Counted from the first letter of the stretch, positions 40,268-49,549 are shown. The stretch: DNA of 64,000 nt from Nocardia vinacea NBRC 16497 (GCF_000308835.1 NZ_BAGN01000162.1:53283-117282); one strand, 5' to 3'. Notes: generated from the sequence alone by a model not told the origin. Numbers and translations: made by a program.

Positions 40268-40323
40268 GTTTGATGATGATCGAACTTCAGTAGACGATAC
40301 AGCCGGTACGATAACCATCAAAC
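40268..40323. promoter_or_regulatory. Inverted half sites between the MFS and ArsR genes
   Basis: GTTTGATG (40268-40275) and CATCAAAC (40316-40323) are perfect inverse complements separated by 40 bases. They flank the probable divergent promoters of the efflux gene (start 40248) and the ArsR gene (start 40340). Confidence 0.45.
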
Positions 40324-40339
40324 CACTGTGAGGTAGATC

Positions 40340-40669
40340 ATGACCGAAACTAAGGAATCGGCCACCGAGGCGCCGCCGGTCGCCTCGTTACCCGCCGTGC
40401 TCGGCGCACTACAGGATCCGGTGCGGCTGGAGATGGTGCGACGGCTGAGCAATGCGGGCACCGCGGTGCGTTGCGGTGCGCTCTATGAGGTGATCAACAA
40501 GTCGACCGCCACCCATCACTTCAAGATTCTGCGCGAAGCCGGTGTCATCGAGCGACTGATTATCGACGGGCAGACCTGCCAGCGCCTGCGCTCCGAGGAC
40601 CTCGACAATGCCCTGCCCGGCCTGCTGCCCTCGATCATCGAGGCGGCGAACCGCGCCCAGAGCGACTGA
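40340..40669 (+). CDS. ArsR-family helix-turn-helix regulator
   Basis: A 109-residue winged-helix protein: LQDPVRLEMVRRL, YEVINKSTATHHFKILREAGVIE (recognition helix) and a short wing RLIIDGQTCQRLRSEDL. Two cysteines occur (VRCGAL, QTCQRL), but not in a known metal motif. Divergence from the MFS gene suggests it controls that efflux pump. It lies one base from the end of the opposing TPR gene. Confidence 0.82.
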   Translation: MTETKESATEAPPVASLPAVLGALQDPVRLEMVRRLSNAGTAVRCGALYEVINKSTATHHFKILREAGVIERLIIDGQTCQRLRSEDLDNALPGLLPSIIEAANRAQSD

Positions 40670-40670
40670 G

Positions 40671-42170
40671 TCAACCCGCGGGTGCCGGCAGCACCGGCGG
40701 CGTGAAATGGAACGTCGGAATCGGCGGCGGTGTGACGTGGTAGGCCGGAACGGTCGGCGGTGATTTCGGGGCCGTCGGCACCGGAGTGTGCTCATCGCTG
40801 TGGAAGGTCTGTGTCGCGGTCTGCTGCAAACCCCACCAGATCGCGAGCGCCATCAACGCCGCGACCAACAGCACGCCCCCGACGTACGCGTCGAACATCC
40901 GCCACCGGTACTCCAGCGCCTGCACCAGCAGAATCTCGAGCAGCAATGTCACAACGACAATGCCTACGACCGTGACGAACACCCCGAACGCCGCGGGCTG
41001 ACGGGCCCAATGCCGCAGCGCGGCAAGCATTCCGACGAGCAGCAGCCCGCCACCGATCACGATGATCGCGCTCAACAGCGCGAACTCCTCCCCCGCACTG
41101 CGATCCGACTCGCCGTCGCGCCGCACGACCCACGCCCCGAACAGCAGCAGATGCGCCAACGCGGCACCCACCACCCCGACCAGCACCACGACGTACCCGC
41201 CGCGCACATCCCCGGCCGACCAATCCGATCGCAATACCAGCGCACCGATATCGGCGACGAAACTCGAGAGCAGCCCGATCGCCAACGCCGACAACGCTTC
41301 CGGCCGCCGCAGCAGCCGCTTGCGCATATATCCCTGCGGCAGCTGACTACTCAGCTTCCGGAACACGCCGAACCACGCACCGAGGACACCCACGAACAGC
41401 GCCGGTGTCAGCACCCGCATGCCACCCGTGGGAATCCACATCGATAGGGAGACCACGGCGGCCGCGAAGAACCACACCCAAGCCGCCAGCCTGATCAGCG
41501 CCCGCCACATGATTTCGGCGAGCAGCCGACGTGCACCCGCATCGCCCGGATTCGAGCCGAGCAGTCCACGCAGCGTCGCGACCGCCTTATCCCTGGTCGC
41601 GATGTTCTCGAGGTCCAGCCGCGCGCGGGTCTGCAGCAGATCGGCATGCGCCGGGTCCTCGGCGAGACCGGCCTCGACGTGGCGTCGGGCCGCGTCCGAA
41701 TCATGTAGTCGCCGATAGGTTTCCGCCGCGTGGGCGTGTGTACCCGCATGTGCGGGGGCGAGTTGCGTCGCCCGTTCGAGAGCATCGCGGGCTTCGGCTC
41801 GCGGTTTATCGGAGGTCGCCGCATCGGCGATCACCCGAGCCAGCACCAGCAGGGCGGCGACATTGTCGGGCGCCAACCGGGTCGCCATGCGGGCGTGCCG
41901 TTGCGCTTCATCGCGCATGGTGTAGGCGTCGTAGGCCAGGGCCGCGGTCAGGTACGCATCGATGCGCGCCGGATCGGCGGCGATCGCCGCGGTCGCATAG
42001 CGCAGCGCCTCGTCGGTCTGATCGAGTCGATAAGCGATGTCGGCCATGCGTTCCAGCAACACCGGATCGTCCGGTTGCTCGACCAAGGCCGCGCCGATGA
42101 TCCGGCGCGCCTCGTCGAGCCGTCCGAGTTCGACCGCCACCTCGGCACGCCCCAGCGCCGATCCCGTCAT
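40671..42170 (-). CDS. TPR-repeat membrane protein
   Basis: A 499-residue protein starting at 42170 with GGGGTGGAT upstream. The first ~210 residues are about six TPR units (VAVELGRLDEARRIIGAALVEQPDDP, RLDQTDEALRYATAAIAADP, and so on). From residue ~220 six or more membrane spans follow, with a charged loop (RRDGESDRSAGEEF). The last 40 residues are Pro/Thr-rich (PTAPKSPPTVPAYHV). A scaffold presenting the TPR domain in the cytosol is likely. Related architectures are frequent in Nocardia without assigned function. Confidence 0.75.
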   Translation of the reverse strand: MTGSALGRAEVAVELGRLDEARRIIGAALVEQPDDPVLLERMADIAYRLDQTDEALRYATAAIAADPARIDAYLTAALAYDAYTMRDEAQRHARMATRLAPDNVAALLVLARVIADAATSDKPRAEARDALERATQLAPAHAGTHAHAAETYRRLHDSDAARRHVEAGLAEDPAHADLLQTRARLDLENIATRDKAVATLRGLLGSNPGDAGARRLLAEIMWRALIRLAAWVWFFAAAVVSLSMWIPTGGMRVLTPALFVGVLGAWFGVFRKLSSQLPQGYMRKRLLRRPEALSALAIGLLSSFVADIGALVLRSDWSAGDVRGGYVVVLVGVVGAALAHLLLFGAWVVRRDGESDRSAGEEFALLSAIIVIGGGLLLVGMLAALRHWARQPAAFGVFVTVVGIVVVTLLLEILLVQALEYRWRMFDAYVGGVLLVAALMALAIWWGLQQTATQTFHSDEHTPVPTAPKSPPTVPAYHVTPPPIPTFHFTPPVLPAPAG

Positions 42171-42231
42171 ATCCACCCCCGATCGGATCGGTGGCCGGCG
42201 CGAATCGCACCGGCCACCATATTGATCTACC

Positions 42232-43611
42232 TCAGTCCTCGACCAATCGCCGCACTGCGGCTGGCAAGTCCCGAGTGCGCCGGTACGGTCCGGCCACCGA
42301 GGCCGCGAACGGCCGCGCCAGCAGGGTCCGGGCGATCGCGGAAACCTCATCGGTGGTCACCGCATCGATGCGTGTCAACGTCTCCGAGACGCTGCGGTGG
42401 TTGCCGTAACTCAGTTCGCTGCGACCGATCCGGTTCATCCGCGATGCCGAATCCTCCAGGCCGAGCACGAGTCCGCCACGCAACGAGCCCTTGGCGCGCG
42501 CGCATTCCGCGTCGGTGATGCCATTGGCCGCAATCTCTTCCAACACCCCGCGCGCCAGTGTCGCCACCTTCCCGAGGTTTTCCGGCTGACAGCCGATGTA
42601 CACCGAGAACGCGCCGGTATCGGCGAAGGTGTCGACGCTGGAGTACACCGAGTACGCCAGTCCGCGTTCCTCTCGAATACGTTGGAACAGCCGCGAACTC
42701 AGGCCACCGCCGACCACGGTATTGAGCACCGACAGCGGCCAGCGCCGCTCCCCCTCGTGCCGTCCGAAGGCGCGCACGCCGAAGGCCAGATGTGCCTGTT
42801 CGCTGTCGCGATGGTTCCAGTGCAGTTCCGGTGCGCTGTGCGGCCGGAAGCGGCCCTCGCGACGGCGGGCCGGTTCGGCGGTCGGGTCGAGCCGGGGCGC
42901 GAACGCGCGATGCACCAATTCCACGGTGTGGTCGTGCTCCACATTGCCCGCGACCGCGACGACCATCCGGTCCGGCCGGTAGCGCCGCAGATGGAAGCCG
43001 CGCAACTGCGCTGCATTCATCGCCTCGATGGTTTCGATGGAGCCGATCACCGGCCGCCCGATCGGATGATCACCGAAGAGCGCGGATAGGAATGCGTCGC
43101 CGACCAGATCCTCCGGATCGTCGTCGCGCATGGCGATCTCCTCGAGCACCACCTGCCGCTCGACATCCACATCCTCGGCCCGGCACAGGCCGTTGAGTAC
43201 GACATCGGAGACCATATCGACGGCCAGCGGCAGATCCTCGTCGAGGACGTGGGCGTAGTAGCAGGTCTGCTCTTTCGCGGTGAACGCGTTCAGCTCGCCG
43301 CCGACCGCGTCCATCGCCTGCGCGATGTCCAGCGCCGAACGCGTCGGAGTCGCCTTGAACAGCAGGTGTTCCAGGAAATGCGCGGCACCCGCGACGGTCG
43401 GTCCCTCGTCGCGCGAGCCGACCCCCACCCAGACCCCGATCGAAGCCGAACGCACGCCGGGCACATGTTCGGTGACCACGCGCAGCCCGCCGGGCAGTAC
43501 GGTGCGCCGTACCCCCGCGTCGGTGCCGCGCACCTGATCCATCCGCAGCTCCAGAGACGAACCCCCCTGCTCGCCGCGGAGCAGAGGGGTTGCCGTCTTC
43601 TTCTTCGTCAC
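42232..43611 (-). CDS. M16-family zinc metalloprotease (PepR type)
   Basis: A 459-residue protease of the pitrilysin/processing-peptidase family, homologous by position to Rv2782c. The inverted zinc motif HFLEH lies at 78-82, and VERQVVLEEIAMRDDDPEDL about 75 residues later supplies the third ligand. The second, inactive half carries the typical RERGLAYSVYS block (about residue 315). Start 43611 (GTG) lies 11 bases after the pnp stop, so the two are co-transcribed, the conserved actinobacterial order. It is probably cytosolic and degrades peptides; the natural substrate is unknown. Confidence 0.88.
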   Translation of the reverse strand: MTKKKTATPLLRGEQGGSSLELRMDQVRGTDAGVRRTVLPGGLRVVTEHVPGVRSASIGVWVGVGSRDEGPTVAGAAHFLEHLLFKATPTRSALDIAQAMDAVGGELNAFTAKEQTCYYAHVLDEDLPLAVDMVSDVVLNGLCRAEDVDVERQVVLEEIAMRDDDPEDLVGDAFLSALFGDHPIGRPVIGSIETIEAMNAAQLRGFHLRRYRPDRMVVAVAGNVEHDHTVELVHRAFAPRLDPTAEPARRREGRFRPHSAPELHWNHRDSEQAHLAFGVRAFGRHEGERRWPLSVLNTVVGGGLSSRLFQRIREERGLAYSVYSSVDTFADTGAFSVYIGCQPENLGKVATLARGVLEEIAANGITDAECARAKGSLRGGLVLGLEDSASRMNRIGRSELSYGNHRSVSETLTRIDAVTTDEVSAIARTLLARPFAASVAGPYRRTRDLPAAVRRLVED

Positions 43612-43622
43612 AGAGACAAGTA

Positions 43623-45896
43623 CTACTCGGTCTCCGCCTGGCCCGCATCAACGGATTCGGCGGCCTCGGGCTCGTCGGCGTTCTCGTCGACCGGCACCAG
43701 CGAAATCTTGCCGCGGTTGTCGATATCGGCGATTTCCACGCGCAGCTTGTCGCCGACGTTCACCACGTCCTCGACCTTGGCAACGCGCTTGCCGTTGCCC
43801 AGCTTGGAGATGTGCACCAAGCCGTCGCGACCGGGCAGCAGTGAGACGAACGCGCCGAAGGCGGTGGTCTTGACGACCGTGCCGAGGAAGCGCTCGCCGA
43901 CCTTCGGCAGCTGCGGGTTGGCGATGGCGTTGATCTGGTCGATCGCCGCCTGCGCCGCCGGGCCGTTGGTCGCACCGACGTAGACCGTGCCGTCGTCCTC
44001 GATGGAGATATTGGCGCCGGTCTCCTCGGTGATCTGGTTGATCACCTTGCCCTTCGGGCCGATGACCTCACCGATCTTGTCGACCGGGATCTTGATCGCG
44101 GTGACGCGCGGTGCGTACGGGCTCATCTCGTCCGGGGTGGCGATGGCCTCGGCCATGACCTCCAGGATGGTGGTGCGGGCATCGTGCGCCTGGCTCAGCG
44201 CACCGGCCAGCACCTGCGAGGGGATGCCGTCCAGCTTGGTGTCCAGCTGCAGCGCGGTGACGAAGTCCGGGGTGCCCGCGACCTTGAAGTCCATATCGCC
44301 GAAGGCATCCTCGGCGCCGAGGATATCGGTCAGCGCGACGTAGCGGACCTCATCCTCGCCCTTGTCGTTCTTGATGGTGTCCGACACCAGGCCCATGGCG
44401 ATACCGGCGACCGGCGCCTTCAGCGGCACACCGGCGTTCAGCAGCGAAAGGGTCGAGGCGCAGACCGAACCCATCGAGGTGGAACCGTTGGAGCCCAACG
44501 CTTCCGAGACCTGACGGATGGCGTAGGGGAACTCCTCCTGGCTCGGGAGAACCGGGATGAGCGCCCGCTCGGCCAGCGCGCCGTGGCCGATCTCGCGACG
44601 CTTCGGCGAACCGACGCGACCGGTCTCACCGGTGGAGAACGGCGGGAAGTTGTAGTGGTGCATGTAGCGCTTGGAGGTCTCCGGGCCGAGCGAGTCGACC
44701 TGCTGCGCCATCTTCACCATGTCCAGGGTGGTGACGCCCATGATCTGGGTCTCGCCACGCTCGAACAGCGCCGAGCCGTGGGCGCGCGGGATCACGGCGA
44801 CCTCGGCGGACAGGGCACGGATATCGGCCAGCCCGCGACCGTCGATGCGGAAGCCGTCGGACAGGATGCGCTGGCGTACCAGCTTCTTGGTGACCGAGCG
44901 GAATGCCGCGCCAAGTTCCTTCTCGCGACCGGTGAAGTCGTCGACCAGGCGGTCCAGCACGGCGAGCTTGATCTCGTCGATCTTCGCCTCGCGCTCCTGC
45001 TTGTCGGCGATGCTCAGCGCCTCGCCCAGCTCACGCTTGGCGGTGCCCTCGACGGCCTCGTAGACATCGGCCTCGTACGGCGGGAAGAGCGGGAACTCCT
45101 CGGTCGGCTTGGCGGCCAGCGAGGCCAGATCCTGCTGCGCCTTGCACAGGCGGGCGATGAACGGCTTGGCGGCCTCGAGGCCCTGCGCCACCACGGCCTC
45201 GGTCGGCGCCTGCGCGCCGCCCTCGACCAACGCGATGACCTTATCGGTGGCCTCCGCCTCGACCATCATGATCGCGACATCACCGGACTCGACAACACGG
45301 CCCGCGACCACCATGTCGAAGACCGCGCCTTCGAGCTGCTCCACGGTCGGGAACGCGACCCACTGGCCGTCGATCAGCGCGACGCGCACGCCGCCGACCG
45401 GACCGGAGAACGGCAGGCCCGAGATCTGGGTGGACGCGGATGCGGCGTTGATGGCCACGACGTCGTACAGATCGTTCGGGTCCAGGCTCAGCACGGTGAC
45501 CACGACCTGGATCTCATTGCGCAGGCCGTCGACGAAGGACGGACGCAACGGACGGTCGATCAGGCGACAGGTCAGGATCGCGTCGGTGGAGGGGCGGCCC
45601 TCACGACGGAAGAACGAGCCCGGGATACGACCCGCGGCGTACATGCGCTCTTCGACGTCGACCGTCAGCGGGAAGAAGTCGAACTGATCCTTGGGGTGCT
45701 TGCCCGCGGTGGTCGCGGACAGCAGCATGGTCTCGTCGTCCAGGTAGGCGACGACCGAACCGGCGGCCTGGCGGGCCAGACGGCCGGTCTCGAAGCGTAC
45801 AGTGCGGGTTCCGTAGGTGCCGTTATCGATCAGCGCAACGGATTCGAACACACCGGGTTCGACCTCGATGGCCGAAGATGTAGTTGTTTCAGACAT
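43623..45896 (-). CDS. pnp: Polyribonucleotide nucleotidyltransferase (PNPase)
   Basis: A 757-residue phosphorolytic 3'-5' exoribonuclease (also called gpsI). Two RNase PH domains are present (first with AAGRIPGSFFRREGRPS, second with FERGETQIMGVTTLD and STSMGSVCASTL), followed by a KH domain (KIGEVIGPKGKVINQI, about 600) and an S1 domain (GERFLGTVVKTTAFGAFVSL). ATG 45896 is used because homologues begin near this residue; the frame continues to 45932. An acidic tail (ENADEPEAAESVDAG) follows S1. It is 567 bases from rpsO, a longer gap than usual. Confidence 0.95.
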   Translation of the reverse strand: MSETTTSSAIEVEPGVFESVALIDNGTYGTRTVRFETGRLARQAAGSVVAYLDDETMLLSATTAGKHPKDQFDFFPLTVDVEERMYAAGRIPGSFFRREGRPSTDAILTCRLIDRPLRPSFVDGLRNEIQVVVTVLSLDPNDLYDVVAINAASASTQISGLPFSGPVGGVRVALIDGQWVAFPTVEQLEGAVFDMVVAGRVVESGDVAIMMVEAEATDKVIALVEGGAQAPTEAVVAQGLEAAKPFIARLCKAQQDLASLAAKPTEEFPLFPPYEADVYEAVEGTAKRELGEALSIADKQEREAKIDEIKLAVLDRLVDDFTGREKELGAAFRSVTKKLVRQRILSDGFRIDGRGLADIRALSAEVAVIPRAHGSALFERGETQIMGVTTLDMVKMAQQVDSLGPETSKRYMHHYNFPPFSTGETGRVGSPKRREIGHGALAERALIPVLPSQEEFPYAIRQVSEALGSNGSTSMGSVCASTLSLLNAGVPLKAPVAGIAMGLVSDTIKNDKGEDEVRYVALTDILGAEDAFGDMDFKVAGTPDFVTALQLDTKLDGIPSQVLAGALSQAHDARTTILEVMAEAIATPDEMSPYAPRVTAIKIPVDKIGEVIGPKGKVINQITEETGANISIEDDGTVYVGATNGPAAQAAIDQINAIANPQLPKVGERFLGTVVKTTAFGAFVSLLPGRDGLVHISKLGNGKRVAKVEDVVNVGDKLRVEIADIDNRGKISLVPVDENADEPEAAESVDAGQAETE

Positions 45897-46186
45897 TTTT
45901 CTGCTCTCAACCTCTCGTCTTCGCTGGATCAAGCGCCGGGTGGGCGCGATCCAGCTCTCGTCAGCCGTACCGGATACGGACGCGCGGCAACCCTCCTGGC
46001 TGCGACGCGCACACCCGGCCGAATCCCCTTGGAAACGGCGACGCGGAGGCGGTCATCGATCGAAGCCCGCCGGCGACTGTTCGCCTGCCGGGAGGCCACT
46101 ACCGAAGACCGACGCCACGCAGGCGGGTGCATACGGCTGTGCAATGTTGTCGTGCAAACGGGGAGTAAATACCCCTCATACACATA

Positions 46187-46223
46187 TAGCCAACGGGGAG
46201 ATTGTACTTCTCCCCGTTGGCTA
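46187..46223 (-). terminator. Long stem-loop between rpsO and pnp
   Basis: TAGCCAACGGGGAGA (46187-46201) and TCTCCCCGTTGGCTA (46209-46223) form a perfect 15-bp stem with a seven-base loop. On the minus strand the sequence after it is AT-rich (TATATGTGTATG). It could end the rpsO transcript or serve as the RNase III-type control hairpin known in enterobacterial pnp leaders. Confidence 0.6.
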
Positions 46224-46370
46224 CCTGATCGACCGCCTCGGATCAGCAGCGTGTCGAGTGCTTCCGCACCCAACCCCGCCATCACGGAGCGAGTCTTACG
46301 AGCGACGTTCGCGGCCCGTCTCGTGTCCGAGTCGTCGAAGCGCATGCGACGCAGTCGCGAGTCTCGACGG

Positions 46371-46409
46371 CGCCGCTAGCGACTGCTTGCAGGTCGCTCG
46401 AAAGGGTCG
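46371..46409 (-). repeat. Palindromic repeat copy 3, between rpsO and pnp
   Basis: CGCTAGCGACTGC, a central TTGCAGG and TCGCTCGAAAGGGTCGG, the reverse complement of the copies at 14423 and 15295. It sits between the rpsO stop (46464) and the 15-bp stem-loop (46223). Confidence 0.75.
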
Positions 46410-46463
46410 GACGCGAGACACCAGGGGGCCGCGAACACGCAGCGCCGCAGGCGCTGCAAAATG

Positions 46464-46733
46464 TTACCGACGCAGACCCAGGCGCTCGATCAGCGAACGG
46501 TAGCGCTGGATGTCCTTGTCGGCGAGGTACTTCGACAGGCGCTTGCGACGACCGATCAGCGCCATCAGGCCGTGGCGGGTGTGGTGGTCGTGCTTGTGCT
46601 TCTTCAGATGCTCGGTGATGTCGGCGATCCGCTTGGACAGCAGCGCGATCTGCGCCTCCGGGGAACCGGTGTCCTTCTCGTGCAGGCCGTAATCGGCGAG
46701 AATGGCCGACTTCTGCTCGGTGGTCAGCGCCAT
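46464..46733 (-). CDS. rpsO: 30S ribosomal protein S15
   Basis: An 89-residue primary 16S rRNA-binding protein. The sequence is close to all bacterial S15: ILADYGLHEKDTGSPEAQIALL, KHDHHTRHGLMALIGRRKRL and YRSLIERLGLRR at the end. Start 46733 follows a GGAGTGGA-type site. Its position upstream of pnp is widely conserved; here a repeat and a long stem-loop lie in the gap. Confidence 0.96.
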   Translation of the reverse strand: MALTTEQKSAILADYGLHEKDTGSPEAQIALLSKRIADITEHLKKHKHDHHTRHGLMALIGRRKRLSKYLADKDIQRYRSLIERLGLRR

Positions 46734-46846
46734 GGGGCATCCACTCCTATTTCTCAGTGCCGCGCTCGAGGATTCCGGTTACCCGGTCGGGTGCCGCCGC
46801 GGACCGCAGCAAACCCGAGGATCCACCTTACCGGATCGAATGTTTG

Positions 46847-46862
46847 ATATCGAATTCGATAT
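46847..46862. promoter_or_regulatory. Perfect 16-base palindrome between ribF and rpsO
   Basis: ATATCGAA-TTCGATAT, followed by GAATCGAATTCG. It is AT-rich compared with the surroundings and lies 114 bases upstream of the rpsO start, on the ribF side. It could be an operator or part of the rpsO promoter; no binding protein is evident. Confidence 0.4.
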
Positions 46863-46903
46863 GACGAATCGAATTCGCGTGAGCGAATCCGTTGTCGACA
46901 GGG

Positions 46904-47872
46904 TCAGTCGGCGGCGGCGGTGAGGACCTTGCGGGCGTTCTCGACGTCACGGGCCATGGCCTCGAGGAGTTCGTCGATGGAATCGAATTTGCGCATGCCG
47001 CGCAGATGCTCGACGAAATCCACCGCGACGTGCTGGCCGTACAGGTCGGCCTCACCGTCGAGCACGTAGGCCTCGACGGTGCGCGCGCGCCCGGAGAAGG
47101 TGGGGTTGGTGCCGATCGAGATCGCGGCCATCGCGCGCTCCCCCGGCGTCACGGTGCCTATGGTCGGGCCGGGACCAAGCACGGTGAACCAGCCCGCGTA
47201 GACACCGTCGGCCGGAATCGCGGCGTACATGGGCGGTGCGATATTCGCGGTCGGGAAGCCGAGCTCACGGCCGCGGCCGTCGCCGTGCACGACCACGCCC
47301 TCGACCCGATGCGGACGGCCCAGCGCCTCGGCGGCCGCGGCCATATCGCCCGCGTCGACGCAGGCGCGGATGTAGGTGGAGGAGAAGGTGACCGCGTGCT
47401 CGCCGAGCAGTTTCACACCGTCGACTTCGAAGCCGAAGCGCTCACCCAGCTCACGCATGGTCTCGATGGTGCCCGCAGCTTTCTTACCGAATGTGAAGTT
47501 GTCACCGACCACCACCTCGGTCACATGTAGCCGCTCGACCAGCAGATCGTGTACGTAGCGCCCCGGCGTCAGCTTCATGAATTCTTGGGTGAAGGGCATG
47601 ACGCAGAACACGTCGACGCCGAGTTCCTCGGCCAATTCCGCGCGCCGGGTGAGCGTGGTCAGCTGCGCCGGATGCGAGCCGGGGCGCACCACTTCCATCG
47701 GGTGCGGGTCGAAGGTCATCAACACCGCCGGAACACCCCGCGCGGCAGCGGACTTCACGGCCCTGCTGATCAGCTGCGCGTGGCCGCGATGCACACCGTC
47801 GAATACGCCGATCGTGAGCACGCACCGCCCCCAGTCCGCGGGTACGTCATCGAGGCTCCGCCATCTCTGCAC
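46904..47872 (-). CDS. ribF: Bifunctional riboflavin kinase/FAD synthetase
   Basis: A 322-residue enzyme making FMN then FAD. The N-terminal adenylyltransferase has TIGVFDGVHRGH (about residues 20-31) and VVVGDNFTFGKKAAGT. The C-terminal flavokinase has LGFPTANI (about 206) and AMAAISIGTNPTFSG. GTG at 47872 (V-Q-R-W-R) matches homologues that begin MQRWR; the frame continues 150 codons upstream without protein character. It lies upstream of rpsO on the same strand, as in mycobacteria. Confidence 0.93.
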   Translation of the reverse strand: MQRWRSLDDVPADWGRCVLTIGVFDGVHRGHAQLISRAVKSAAARGVPAVLMTFDPHPMEVVRPGSHPAQLTTLTRRAELAEELGVDVFCVMPFTQEFMKLTPGRYVHDLLVERLHVTEVVVGDNFTFGKKAAGTIETMRELGERFGFEVDGVKLLGEHAVTFSSTYIRACVDAGDMAAAAEALGRPHRVEGVVVHGDGRGRELGFPTANIAPPMYAAIPADGVYAGWFTVLGPGPTIGTVTPGERAMAAISIGTNPTFSGRARTVEAYVLDGEADLYGQHVAVDFVEHLRGMRKFDSIDELLEAMARDVENARKVLTAAAD

Positions 47873-48191
47873 AGTCCGCAGCCTACGCAAAACGAGGGGC
47901 GAACAGTATTCGGAGGTGTCAATCCACACTCCGGCCCGAGGCCCGTGTGTACATGGGGTGAATTGCGGGTTCAGCTGGGTGACGACGGTTGCGAGGCAGC
48001 GGCGGCCCTGATTGTTCGCGCAGCAGGATCCACCGTCGCCCGCATCGGCTCCTGGCGGCGGGGCCGACCGAGCACCGGCGGACCCGAGCTCGCTCCGACC
48101 AGGCGAAACCGATGGCTCGACGGGTAGTCCCGATGCTGTCGGACGACGGCACCGAGTGTTCAGGCGTCTGAATGTGTGAATCGGGAGTCCA
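47873..48191. other. Divergent region between ribF and the DtxR-family gene
   Basis: A 319-bp gap without a convincing gene. Close to the plus-strand start is TTCAG-GCGT-CTGAA (48159-48172), a short inverted repeat 20 bases before ATG 48192, and a candidate operator for the metalloregulator. I see nothing else of note. Confidence 0.4.
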
Positions 48192-48968
48192 ATGCATAAG
48201 CTCGAAGATGTGCCCGGTAAACGAGACATCGCAACCCGACGCGAGCTGGCCGACACCGCAGCGCAGCCGACCGAGACCACAGGCCCCCACGGCAGCACCG
48301 CGACGATTGCGCCGGAGCTCACCTCGGTCGCCCAGGACTATTTGAAAGTCATCTGGACCGCTCAAGAGTGGTCGCAGGAAAAGGTATCGACGAAACTGCT
48401 CGCCGAACGGATCGGCGTCTCGGCCTCCACCGTCTCCGAGGCGGTACGCAAGCTCGCCGATCAAGGCCTCGTCGAACACGCCCGGTACGGATCCATCACC
48501 CTCACCGAACACGGGCGTCGCGCGGCGGTCGCCATGGTGCGCCGACATCGGCTGATCGAGACATTCCTCGTCAACGAACTCGGCTACGGCTGGGATGAGG
48601 TGCACGATGAGGCCGAGGTGCTCGAGCACGCGGTCTCGGAGCTGCTGATGGCCCGTATCGACGCGAAACTCGGCTATCCGGACCGGGATCCGCACGGCGA
48701 TCCCATTCCCTCGGTCGACGGTGCGGTGCCGACGCCGCCCGCTCGCCAGCTCAGCGATTTCCGCGCGGACGAATCCGGCCATGTCGCACGAATTTCCGAT
48801 GCCGATCCGGATATGCTGCGCTACTTCGATTCGGTCGGTATCGCGCTCGATACGCCGATCGTCGTGGTGGAACGCCGGGACTTCGCGGGCACCATCGCGA
48901 TTCGCATCGGGGACCGCACCATCGATCTCGGCCGCCCTGCGGCCGAAGCCATCTGGCTCAGCGACTGA
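48192..48968 (+). CDS. DtxR-family metal-dependent regulator (SirR/MntR type)
   Basis: A 258-residue regulator with GGGAG upstream of ATG 48192. A ~40-residue unstructured N-terminus precedes the winged helix QDYLKVIWTAQEW...TKLLAERIGVSASTVSEAVRKL. The dimer/metal domain has VRRHRLIETFLVNELGYGWDEVHDEAE (about 115-142), with His and Glu metal ligands, and ends in an SH3-like FeoA domain (about 185-255). It matches Rv2788 (SirR) by position. Members sense manganese or iron and repress uptake systems. Confidence 0.88.
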   Translation: MHKLEDVPGKRDIATRRELADTAAQPTETTGPHGSTATIAPELTSVAQDYLKVIWTAQEWSQEKVSTKLLAERIGVSASTVSEAVRKLADQGLVEHARYGSITLTEHGRRAAVAMVRRHRLIETFLVNELGYGWDEVHDEAEVLEHAVSELLMARIDAKLGYPDRDPHGDPIPSVDGAVPTPPARQLSDFRADESGHVARISDADPDMLRYFDSVGIALDTPIVVVERRDFAGTIAIRIGDRTIDLGRPAAEAIWLSD

Positions 48969-48981
48969 CGATCGCGTGCCA

Positions 48982-49005
48982 GTGGTGACGAGTCATTGTC
49001 ACCAC
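48982..49005 (+). terminator. Hairpin after the DtxR-family gene
   Basis: GTGGTGAC (48982-48989) and GTCACCAC (48998-49005) pair perfectly around GAGTCATT, 13 bases after the stop. There is no T tract, so it is only a probable terminator. Confidence 0.4.
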
Positions 49006-49126
49006 CGCACGCCGCCGCGGCCACCGCGTCCGCGGCAAGAACCAACTCCGATACCCACCTATCGCATCGTTGGGCCTCGGAGTTAGCACAGGTCAAGCCC
49101 CATAGAAATTTCGCGCGCCGAATCGG

Positions 49127-49549
49127 TCAGCGCGACAGGAAATTCAGCAGCGCACGGAATTCGGATGGCGACAGGTAGCCGTCCCCGTCGGTATCCGCCG
49201 CCGCAAGCAGCGATTCGGCGGGCTCATCGATCAGCCCGGCGCCGACATGGCGGATCAGGGATTCGAGTTCTTCGACCGCGATCTTGCCGTCGCCATTGAT
49301 ATCGAAGACCGTGAAGGCCGCATCTGCGTCGGTGACCTCGATATGGCCGCCGACCAGCGCGGCGTCGAATTCGGCTCGGGAGACCAGGAAGTCGCCATTG
49401 GTATCGGCGGCGGCGACCATCCGCTCGACCGCCTCGTCATCGACTTCCAGTCCGAGCGAACGGATTCCGGTGACTATGTCCTCGACCGACACCAGACCGT
49501 CGCCGTCCCGGTCCCAGAGCTCGAACGTATCGACCGGTTGTCCACTCAT
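49127..49549 (-). CDS. Four-EF-hand calmodulin-like protein
   Basis: A 140-residue protein with four EF-hand loops at residues 13-24 (DRDGDGLVSVED), 49-60 (DTNGDFLVSRAE), 83-94 (DINGDGKIAVEE) and 119-130 (DTDGDGYLSPSE). Loops 3 and 4 are fully canonical. Loop 1 ends in Asp rather than Glu, and loop 2 has Phe instead of Gly at position 6. Helices flank each loop and no signal peptide is present, so it should be a cytosolic calcium sensor or buffer of the calerythrin/CabD kind. Neighbours do not suggest a target. Confidence 0.88.
   Translation of the reverse strand: MSGQPVDTFELWDRDGDGLVSVEDIVTGIRSLGLEVDDEAVERMVAAADTNGDFLVSRAEFDAALVGGHIEVTDADAAFTVFDINGDGKIAVEELESLIRHVGAGLIDEPAESLLAAADTDGDGYLSPSEFRALLNFLSR

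Noticed and set aside
44184..46379. 731-codon plus-strand frame opposite pnp
   Set aside because: Antisense of PNPase; it runs through the rpsO-pnp spacer and its repeat, which no real gene would conserve.
47873..48191. Riboswitch (FMN or manganese type) before ribF or the DtxR-family gene
   Set aside because: No conserved FMN or yybP-ykoY core sequence is recognisable in the gap.
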